From contig SXSC01000179.1 of NCBI GenBank assembly GCA_005792355.1, forward strand, positions 1 to 44,437: DNA of 44,437 nucleotides, given 5' to 3'. Origin of the DNA: Opitutaceae bacterium (lineage in GTDB: Bacteria; Verrucomicrobiota; Verrucomicrobiia; Opitutales; Opitutaceae). A model generated the notes under the pieces. It had not been told where the DNA came from. It ran no database searches and saw only the letters and a list, made by a program, of their open reading frames with translations. This document shows positions 28,515 through 35,557 of the stretch, piece after piece. A program made the translations under genes and the position numbers. Position 1 is the stretch's first letter. Every line of letters begins with the position of its first letter.

Positions 28515-29144
28515 CTAGCTTCGACGCAACGCGGCCAGCGACCGATGCAGGTGGACGGCTCGCTGCAAGGTGGCATCGATGATCGGCGGAACGGTCTTCC
28601 GACCGGGTCGTTCTTCGCCCATCGTCGAAGCCGGCCGCTCCCGCGCGAGACTGGCCTCGTCGATCCGTTCCTTGGCGGGGTTGTCCTTGAGCAGACTCGC
28701 CACCGGAATCCCATCGCCCAAGGCGTCGTAGGCGGCCTTTTCCTCTTCGGCGGTGGCCCTGACGCCGACATCTGGCTCGAAATCAGCGTGCGCGATCCCG
28801 ATCACGACAATGCCCGAACCGTGGTGCGGTGCCCGGAGCGCCTGCCGCAATTCTCCCGAAGTCTCGCGGTTCGCCAGCACGAACACCGGCGAACGCGTGG
28901 TTGCCCGAAACTTCAGCCAGGCGGAAAATGCCGTCGCGGCCTCCGGGCCGGCCCGCACGTAACGCACATCGATCACCGAGGCGGGCACCTTCCCTTCGGG
29001 CTTCGCCGGCAAATCCGCCGGCAGCTCCCGAACCCGCACGTAGACCAAACCCTGGCCCAAATCACGTCCGGGCGGCGGGCCGGCACCAGCGGCAAGCTCC
29101 GACGTCCACCCCAGCAACCACAGCAGGAGAAATCGGCGCGTCAT
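28515..29144 (-). CDS. Exported protein of unknown function
   Basis: The ATG at 29144 overlaps the purD TGA (ATGA), giving 209 aa with a signal peptide (MTRRFLLLWLLGWTSELAAGAG). The mature part contains GLVYVRVRELP, VIDVRYVRAG and SPVFVLANRETSGELRQAL, an alpha/beta pattern somewhat like a rhodanese-type or small Rossmann fold, followed by a charged C-terminus. I do not recognise a family. Coupling to purD suggests co-expression rather than a purine role. Confidence 0.75.
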   Translation of the reverse strand: MTRRFLLLWLLGWTSELAAGAGPPPGRDLGQGLVYVRVRELPADLPAKPEGKVPASVIDVRYVRAGPEAATAFSAWLKFRATTRSPVFVLANRETSGELRQALRAPHHGSGIVVIGIAHADFEPDVGVRATAEEEKAAYDALGDGIPVASLLKDNPAKERIDEASLARERPASTMGEERPGRKTVPPIIDATLQRAVHLHRSLAALRRS

Positions 29145-30427
29145 CCGCGTGCGAGCTGGCGCGCCCCGATGTCGCGACGGAAATACTTGCTCGCGCATCC
29201 GATTTCATCGCACACCGCATAGGCGAGATCGGCCGCCCCGCGCAGCGTGGGCGCAAGCGCGGTCACTCCGATCACCCTCCCGCCATTCGTGACCACCCGC
29301 CCCGCGGAGTCCGTCGCCGTGCCCGCGTGCAAAATGGAAACGCCCGCGGGTAACGCCGCCGGAATTGTGATCACCTCACCCTTCGGGTAGGCGTCTGGAT
29401 ACCCCCGGGCGGCAATAACCACGCAGAGCGCCTGGATGGGCAGCGTGACCAACGCCACTCCGGCCAGTTGCCCGCGGGTTGCCACCCACAGCAACGCGAG
29501 CAGATCGTTCGCAATGCGCGGCAGCACGACCTGGGTCTCCGGATCGCCGAACCGCGCATTGTATTCGATTACACTCGGGCCCTCCGGCGTGAGCATCACG
29601 CCGACGAAGAGCGTGCCGCGGTAATCGATGCCTTCCGCCGCGATGGCGTCGACCGAAGGCCGCACAATTTCGGCGTCAATTCGCTGGAGCAACGCCGGCG
29701 TCACCACCTCCGCCGGTGAATACGTCCCCATGCCGCCGGTGTTCGGTCCGGTGTCACCCTCCCCCACCCGCTTATGATCCTGGGACGTCGGCAGGATGAC
29801 GTAGTCGCGACCGGAGACCACGACCAGAATCGACGTTTCCTCGCCAAACAGACAGTCCTCGACGAGAATCTGGCGTCCGGCCGCGCCAAACTTCCCCCCG
29901 GCGAGCATGTCCCGGACGGCCGCCTCGGCCTCGGCCGGCGTCTGGGCGACGATCACCCCTTTGCCGGCGGCGAGCCCGTCCGCCTTGATCACAATCGGAA
30001 TCTTCCGGGTGCGCAAGTACGCCAGCGCCGGGGGCACCTCGCTGAAAAATTCCGCCGGCGCGGTGGGGATCCCGTACTTCAGCAGAATCTGTTTCGTGAA
30101 AACCTTCGAGGCCTCGAGCCGCGCGCCGTCGGCTTTCGGACCATAGACCGGTATTCCCGCCGCGATCAGCCGGTCGGCCAGCCCGAGCGAGAGCGGGACC
30201 TCCGGACCCACGACGACAAACTCGATCCGCTCGCGCTGCGCCAACGCCACGAGATCATCCACCCGGTCCGCGGCGACGCCGAAGCAGGCGGCGTCCTGCG
30301 CAATGCCCGCGTTGCCCGGCGCGCAGATGACCCGCGGCCGCGCCGGCGAGGCGAGCAACGCCCGAACGAGCGCGTGTTCGCGCCCGCCGGAACCGACGAC
30401 GAGGATGGAGCGGGGAAGGGTTATCAC
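29141..30427 (-). CDS. purD: Phosphoribosylamine-glycine ligase
   Basis: From the GTG at 30427 the product is 428 aa, the usual GAR synthetase length. It joins phosphoribosylamine and glycine with ATP, the second step of purine synthesis. The N-terminal ILVVGSGGREHAL and VVVGPEVPLSLGLADRL are family signatures; the ATP-grasp core shows IVIKADGLAAGKGV, DHKRVGEGDTGPNTGGMG and EYNARFGDPETQ. A second GTG at 30460 is in frame and overlaps the LOG gene's TGA (GTGA), which would add 11 residues; gene-junction habits here make that start credible. The next gene overlaps its stop. Confidence 0.95.
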   Translation of the reverse strand: MITLPRSILVVGSGGREHALVRALLASPARPRVICAPGNAGIAQDAACFGVAADRVDDLVALAQRERIEFVVVGPEVPLSLGLADRLIAAGIPVYGPKADGARLEASKVFTKQILLKYGIPTAPAEFFSEVPPALAYLRTRKIPIVIKADGLAAGKGVIVAQTPAEAEAAVRDMLAGGKFGAAGRQILVEDCLFGEETSILVVVSGRDYVILPTSQDHKRVGEGDTGPNTGGMGTYSPAEVVTPALLQRIDAEIVRPSVDAIAAEGIDYRGTLFVGVMLTPEGPSVIEYNARFGDPETQVVLPRIANDLLALLWVATRGQLAGVALVTLPIQALCVVIAARGYPDAYPKGEVITIPAALPAGVSILHAGTATDSAGRVVTNGGRVIGVTALAPTLRGAADLAYAVCDEIGCASKYFRRDIGARQLARG

Positions 30428-30456
30428 AGAGGAGGAGACTCCCGGCGGAGCCTGGT

Positions 30457-32364
30457 TCACAACACCTGCAGCTTCTTGCGATAAAAGGCCACCACTTCGT
30501 CCGGGTCGTCCGTGAAGAGGATGTAGTCCGCCATCCAGGCCGGGGCGCGTTTCGTCCGAATCATCGTCCGGAGCTGGCGGCGGAGATCGGCCCAAAACGT
30601 CGCGTTGAAGAAAACATACGGCACCCGCGGGCGGATGCCGAGCTTGAGATTGCACATTTCGATGCCGGCCTCCTCCAGCGTGCCCACCCCGCCGACGTTG
30701 AAGATGCAAAAATCCGCGGCCTCAAACCACTTCTGGCGAAAGTGGCGCGACGACTCCTGGAAGGTGTTGAAAAAATCCACGCCCAGCTCGGGCGGCTGCG
30801 CCTCAAGTTCGAGGAAGCACGCCCCGGTGAGCGCCCCCTTCCCGCGCGCCTGATCGGTCGCGAGCCGCATCACGCCACCGCCACCGCCGGTCAGCACGCC
30901 GAGATTGGTGCCGATGAACGACGTCAGCTTGTCGACGAGCGAAGAGATGCGATCGGAATCCTCCTTGTCCAGCCCGATGGCCGAGCCGTAAAAGGCCAGG
31001 ATGGTCGCTTCGTCGAACCGGCGCGCAATCTCCTCCCGCACGAAGAAGCCGTGGTCCTTCTTGTAGGTGTGCAGATAAAGGTCCTTGGTCAGTTCGTCGT
31101 ACCAGTAAATCTGCACGCCGATGGAGTTCAGCGTATCCAGCCGCCCGTGACCGTGGCTCGAGAAAAAGTAGCCGTGGGTGCGCGAGGCCTTGCGGAAGAT
31201 GATGCGCTTCAGTTTCAGCTCGGCGATCCGGGTGAGCAATTCGATCTGTTCCAGCAGGTCGGGGAAGCAGTCGAGGAGGAGCGTGTCCGCGTGCTCGGCC
31301 GCGTGGTCCAGCGCCTGGATCATCGTCCGGTGCCCGACGGGGCAGGCGTCGCCTTCGAGAAACTTCCGCAGATCTTCGCCGGCCCGCACGAACACCGCGC
31401 GGTTCTCCATCGCCCCGCTCCGGCCGCGCACCGTGATCTTCGCCCGCGGCTTGGCCTCGCCCGGGTCGTGCGGCGGGTTGGCATCGAGGCACTTGAACAG
31501 TCCCGTCGCCGTCGCGAGGAGCCGCGTGCGCTTCTTTTCGAGCGTCTTGAACTCGGGGTCCGCCAGCGCCGGGGCGCGAAAGACATCCACCGACACGACC
31601 GGGTTCACCACCGGCTGGTCGCCGGGATTGTAGATCTCGAGCATGATGTTCGTGCCAAAGGTCTTGATCGGGTCGAGCAGCACGGCGCTCGTGTGAATGC
31701 CGAAGTTGCCCGCGCCCTGGTTCAGCACCACGTAGTGCTCTTTCAAGTACAAGGAGCAGCTCGTCAGGATACCGGAGCGCGGCGCAATCGCGAGCGGCGC
31801 GGCCTCGTGGCGGATCTGCACCCGATCGAGGAAACCCCGCCCGGCGTGACCGCTGACCACCCGTTCAAAATCGGGCCGCTGCAACCGGGGACTGAGCGTG
31901 TAACTCAGCTGATGCGGGGTCAGGAAGACGTGCCCCTGCGAGTCGATGCTGACAGTATGGGGCAGCTTGATCCGGTTTTCCTTCAAGGCATCCCAGATCT
32001 CCGCGGTCGAAAGCTTGGCGGCGACGGGGGCGTGATAAAGGCGACCGACCGGCGAACCCACTCGCATCAGCTTCTTCCAGTAGGGGGCGTTGGGAAAACT
32101 GGCATCGAAGATGAAGGCGTCGGCGTGGAGCTCGAGCCGGTTGCCCTCCACCCAGGGCGCGCCGTGGACCTGCATCTCGATGCCGATGCGGGCCAGCGAG
32201 CTGCGCTCGCTGAACCGCAGCCCGCCAAGGTTGGCCTTGAGAAAGTCAAATTCAGCCGGGTGGCGCGGCCAGAATGCAAGCACCAGGGACACGGCATGTT
32301 CATCCTTGTTCTTTACCGTGAGAATCTGGCCGTCCTGGCTGGCCCAAAATTGGTCGGGGTTCAT
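30457..32364 (-). CDS. LOG-family protein with large N-terminal extension
   Basis: This 635-aa protein ends in a LOG/TIGR00730-like Rossmann domain (about 450-635): AFYGSAIG, GGGGG at 493-497, HFRQKWFEAADF and VGGVGTLEEAGIE (557-569). Canonical members (about 190 aa) hydrolyse nucleoside 5'-monophosphates, releasing free base or cytokinin, with motif PGGxGTxxE; here the motif begins NVGG rather than PGG. The first 440 residues are unlike LOG proteins I know and include a second alpha/beta region near 350-430 (DTLLLDCFPDLLEQIELLTR). Activity is uncertain. It begins the purD transcript. Confidence 0.8.
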   Translation of the reverse strand: MNPDQFWASQDGQILTVKNKDEHAVSLVLAFWPRHPAEFDFLKANLGGLRFSERSSLARIGIEMQVHGAPWVEGNRLELHADAFIFDASFPNAPYWKKLMRVGSPVGRLYHAPVAAKLSTAEIWDALKENRIKLPHTVSIDSQGHVFLTPHQLSYTLSPRLQRPDFERVVSGHAGRGFLDRVQIRHEAAPLAIAPRSGILTSCSLYLKEHYVVLNQGAGNFGIHTSAVLLDPIKTFGTNIMLEIYNPGDQPVVNPVVSVDVFRAPALADPEFKTLEKKRTRLLATATGLFKCLDANPPHDPGEAKPRAKITVRGRSGAMENRAVFVRAGEDLRKFLEGDACPVGHRTMIQALDHAAEHADTLLLDCFPDLLEQIELLTRIAELKLKRIIFRKASRTHGYFFSSHGHGRLDTLNSIGVQIYWYDELTKDLYLHTYKKDHGFFVREEIARRFDEATILAFYGSAIGLDKEDSDRISSLVDKLTSFIGTNLGVLTGGGGGVMRLATDQARGKGALTGACFLELEAQPPELGVDFFNTFQESSRHFRQKWFEAADFCIFNVGGVGTLEEAGIEMCNLKLGIRPRVPYVFFNATFWADLRRQLRTMIRTKRAPAWMADYILFTDDPDEVVAFYRKKLQVL

Positions 32365-32512
32365 GTGTGTAAGGCGACAGGTGATGGCCGATCACCCCGG
32401 CTGACTCAAGCGGGGAGATCGAGATTGCTTTCGCCGGTGCCGGATGGCAGTGGTGGAGGTTTTACGGCACAAATCCATCGCGGCCGTGACCACGCCCACA
32501 CTCAATCCACGA

Positions 32513-33307
32513 ATGAAACTGAAGCATATCGCCACCATCTGCCTGCCCGTCCTCGGCCTCGCCGCCGCGACCGCGCAGGAGGTCAAAGTCAATCTCCCGG
32601 CCCAGGCCGGCCCGGCGGCCGCCGCTGCGGCCCCCGCCGCGCCCGCCAAGCCCGCGTTTTCCGACGCCCAGCTGATCGAGGAGTTCGGCTGGTTCATCGG
32701 CAAACGCGTCGGCCTCACCGAACTGGAGTTCACCCCGGCCGAAATCGACTTGCTGATCAAAGGCCTCTCGCAGGCGGCGGCGGGCAAGGATTCGCCCTTC
32801 GAGCTCGAAAAAATCGGGCCGCTCATGGACACCTTCATGCAGGCCAAGCAGGCCGCGTACCTCGGCAAGCTCAAGACCAAGAACATGTCGTCCAACGCCG
32901 GCTTCTTCGAGAAGCTCAAGGCGAACAAGGCCATCGTCGAACTACCGAGCGGGCTGCGCTACGAAATCACGAAGCCGGGCGCAGGTCCGTCCCCCAAGCC
33001 CACCGAGACCGTGCGCGTTCATTATACCGGCACGCTCATCGACGGCACGGTGTTCGACAGCTCGGTGCAACGCAACGAGCCCGCCGAATTCCCGCTCGAC
33101 CAAGTGATCCCGGGCTGGACCGAGGGCATTCAGAAGATGACCAAGGGCGGTAAAATCAAACTCTACGTGCCGCCCCATCTCGCCTACGGCGACGACGGCC
33201 GGCCGGGCATTCCGCCCGGCTCGACGCTGATCTTTGACGTCGAGTTGCTCGACATCAAGGCCACCGCGGCGGCTCCCGCCGCCCCGGCGGCCCCTGCGGC
33301 AAAGTAA
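32513..33307 (+). CDS. Exported FKBP-type peptidyl-prolyl isomerase
   Basis: The ATG at 32513 gives 264 aa with a signal peptide (MKLKHIATICLPVLGLAAATA). An alanine/proline linker is followed by an FkpA/Mip-like N-terminal helical domain (about 45-130), then the FKBP domain (about 150-245) with VRVHYTGTLIDGTVFDSS, VIPGWTEGIQKM and IPPGSTLIFDVELL, including the usual active-site residues. It should catalyse proline isomerisation and chaperone folding in the periplasm. The tail is alanine/proline-rich. It is divergent from the LOG gene and followed by a strong terminator. Confidence 0.94.
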   Translation: MKLKHIATICLPVLGLAAATAQEVKVNLPAQAGPAAAAAAPAAPAKPAFSDAQLIEEFGWFIGKRVGLTELEFTPAEIDLLIKGLSQAAAGKDSPFELEKIGPLMDTFMQAKQAAYLGKLKTKNMSSNAGFFEKLKANKAIVELPSGLRYEITKPGAGPSPKPTETVRVHYTGTLIDGTVFDSSVQRNEPAEFPLDQVIPGWTEGIQKMTKGGKIKLYVPPHLAYGDDGRPGIPPGSTLIFDVELLDIKATAAAPAAPAAPAAK

Positions 33308-33342
33308 GCGGACACTTCCGCTGCGCCGATTCTCCGACCAGT

Positions 33343-33374
33343 AAAGCCCCCGGCTCCGTGCCGGGGGCTTTTTG
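33343..33374 (+). terminator. Rho-independent terminator after FKBP gene
   Basis: An 11-bp perfect stem (33343-33353 with 33361-33371; core AGCCCCCGG/CCGGGGGCT) closes a 7-nt loop and runs into a T-tract, 35 nt past the stop codon. The stem begins with A residues, so it may also serve the convergent cyclase gene from the other side. Confidence 0.9.
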
Positions 33375-33414
33375 TTTCCACCCCAAAAAACAATTCGCGA
33401 GAGAGTTCTGTCCG

Positions 33415-35205
33415 CTATGCCGGGGGGGGAGCCGTCACGGCGGAAGCTGGAGTGGCCGCACCCACGGCGGAAAGATCGGCGACCCGTGGGATGACACGAA
33501 TGCTAACGGCAGCGGCACGGTTGCGCACTTCGAGCAGGTGGCAGGGAAACGCGGAAAGGTCCGTGCCCGCACACAGGGCGACCTCCTCGGAAACGACCAG
33601 TTCGGCACCGTAGTCCTTGGTAGCCTGCTCAAGCCGCGCCGCCACGTGGACCGTATCGCCCACCGCCGTCAGATACGACGTTTCCTTCCAACCCATCCGA
33701 CCGATCACAGCGGAACCGACGTGAATCCCGATGCCAACGCGCAACGGTTCCGGAAGATCATGCGCGAGATCACTGCTGAGCCGCGAAACTTCTTGAACGA
33801 TAAAGCGGACGGCTGCGAGCGCCTGGCGGCAACCGACCTCGGGGCCGTCTTTGATGCCGAAGAGCGCCATGACCCCGTCGCCCGTGAACTGATTCGTGAT
33901 TCCTCCGGCGCTGGTGATCGCCTTACCGACGGCTTCGAAATAGCGATTCAAGATAAAGACCGTGTCGTAGGGCAGTTTCTTCTCCGCCATGCGGGTGAAG
34001 CCGCGGAGATCCGCAAAAAGGACCGCCACCCGCTGCTCATGGCCCTGACGGGCGTCCACCCCAAACGATTCATCCGCGGAGATTGAAGGTGGCAGGAGGG
34101 GCATGACGGTGACGGCCATCACCGGGCGGGTCTGGCAGGCAAGCCGAACATCCGGCGCCGCCCGGACGCTCGCCAACACCTGCTTCTCCGCCGCACTCGC
34201 CGGCGGGAGTGTCCCAAATCCGTCGACGATCAGCACGCGGCAGGTTGAGCAGCGGCCGCGCCCACCGCAGACCGACGCATGCGGGAACCCAGCCTGACGA
34301 CTCGCGTCGAGGATGGTGGAACCGATCGGCACCGTGACCGCCCGGCCACCTGAATACGAGATGCACACCGCCCGACGCTGCTGCCAGAGAGAGCGAACAC
34401 CCCGCGCGGCGAAAACGCCCATGAGCGCGAAGAGATAACCATCAATCACGTAGGTGACGATCCGTCCCGTGCGGGTCTGCCGCCGGGCTCGCGACGAACC
34501 TTCCAAATCGGTTGCTTGATTGCGCCTGCCTGGTTGCGATTCAAGCCAGCCGGGAGTCCGGGCTTGCACCGTCAGCTCGCGGCCGCCGGCCACAATCCCA
34601 CCAACGGACAGCACCGGCAGCAACAGTGCGACGACGAGCAGCCAGGTGCGCACGTATGGGTACCAGGGGCGGAAACGCAGCCAGTAGTGTAAACCGATGC
34701 AGCCATGCACCCAGGCGAGTGTCAGCAGAATCGACTGATTCACGCCGCGCTCTGGCGCCGTCACAACGTAGGACAACAGCGTGCGGGAGTACGATCCTTC
34801 CGTCCCGTTGAACCACCAGTTGAGTCGGGCGCCCAAGGCATGGGCGGTGAGCAGCGGAGGCAACGCGAGCCCGAACGCATATTGCCAGAATTCCCACAAG
34901 GGCATGCGCAGTGACTGCCGCTGATAAAGCAGCCAGAGGGCGAGCGTCCCGTGCACCGCCAGTGAGCCGTACAATGCCACCGTCGGAATCGGGCTGCGCC
35001 AGAAACCCATGACCAGGGGACGTGCCGTTTCCATCGCCTGCAGCGAAATCAAGCCGAGGGCGTGGTTGCCAAAGTGCGAGATGACGTAGGCGAGCAGGAC
35101 CAGTCCGGCCCCGAGCCGCAGACTTCTCACGTTGACGGTGCGCCACCCGCCCCCGCCGCTCACCGGAGAGACGTTTTTTTGAGCAGCATTCGATGATAAC
35201 GGCAT
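33415..35205 (-). CDS. Membrane class III nucleotide cyclase with diheme-like anchor and [2Fe-2S] domain
   Basis: The ATG at 35205 gives 596 aa. Six or so membrane segments (about 30-270) contain histidines at 44, 48, 85, 122, 167 and 173, arranged as in the quinone-responsive diheme-b anchors of redox-regulated cyclases such as rhizobial CyaC. A ferredoxin domain follows with Cys313, 319, 322 and 357 (C-x5-C-x2-C). The cyclase domain (about 390-575) has both metal aspartates, Asp399 in FADLRGFT and Asp443 in TGDGVMALFG, and Arg524. The usual base-selecting Lys is Gln439 and the usual Asn is His520, so the nucleotide used cannot be assigned. It is divergent from the oxidase gene. Confidence 0.92.
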   Translation of the reverse strand: MPLSSNAAQKNVSPVSGGGGWRTVNVRSLRLGAGLVLLAYVISHFGNHALGLISLQAMETARPLVMGFWRSPIPTVALYGSLAVHGTLALWLLYQRQSLRMPLWEFWQYAFGLALPPLLTAHALGARLNWWFNGTEGSYSRTLLSYVVTAPERGVNQSILLTLAWVHGCIGLHYWLRFRPWYPYVRTWLLVVALLLPVLSVGGIVAGGRELTVQARTPGWLESQPGRRNQATDLEGSSRARRQTRTGRIVTYVIDGYLFALMGVFAARGVRSLWQQRRAVCISYSGGRAVTVPIGSTILDASRQAGFPHASVCGGRGRCSTCRVLIVDGFGTLPPASAAEKQVLASVRAAPDVRLACQTRPVMAVTVMPLLPPSISADESFGVDARQGHEQRVAVLFADLRGFTRMAEKKLPYDTVFILNRYFEAVGKAITSAGGITNQFTGDGVMALFGIKDGPEVGCRQALAAVRFIVQEVSRLSSDLAHDLPEPLRVGIGIHVGSAVIGRMGWKETSYLTAVGDTVHVAARLEQATKDYGAELVVSEEVALCAGTDLSAFPCHLLEVRNRAAAVSIRVIPRVADLSAVGAATPASAVTAPPPA

Positions 35206-35557
35206 GGGAGAAATCTTAATCGCTGAACTCGACAACGAAGTGGCAAGCAACACGACGACAAGAGGTGTCGTTGAGCGGCGGACCGCAGGAGGGGCGCGCC
35301 AATCAATCTCGAACGCGGCGCGCCCGGGCAAGATAAATAGAAATTCGCAGTGCCGGCGGCGCTACGGCTGGACGGTGGACTCGCAATTGCGGAGAAACGG
35401 CCGTCAACGCGACTGCGTCAATCGAGGCCATTTTTTTGGCTGGCCTGCTGTGTATTTCGGCCGGAAGGTTGGGCGGTCACAGGGCCGGCCGGCGAGCGTT
35501 CACCCCAGCGCGGAACTTTCCCGGGCGTTGCCCCGCCGGCTCTCCTTCATCCCATAA
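35206..35557. promoter_or_regulatory. 352-bp divergent intergenic region between cyclase and oxidase genes
   Basis: No gene is seen here. The region must hold the promoters of both divergent genes. It contains a 9-bp inverted repeat (35292-35300 and 35317-35325, GGGCGCGCC/GGCGCGCCC, 16-nt spacer) next to an AT-rich patch (35330-35345, AAGATAAATAGAAATT) suitable for a -10 region on either strand, and a 10-bp palindrome CGCAATTGCG near 35382. A shared operator is possible. Confidence 0.4.

Noticed and set aside
30742..33153. An 803-codon open frame on the plus strand
   Set aside because: It is antisense to the LOG gene and then overlaps the FKBP gene out of frame; its sequence is Arg/His/Gly-rich without domains, as expected for the complement of GC-rich genes.
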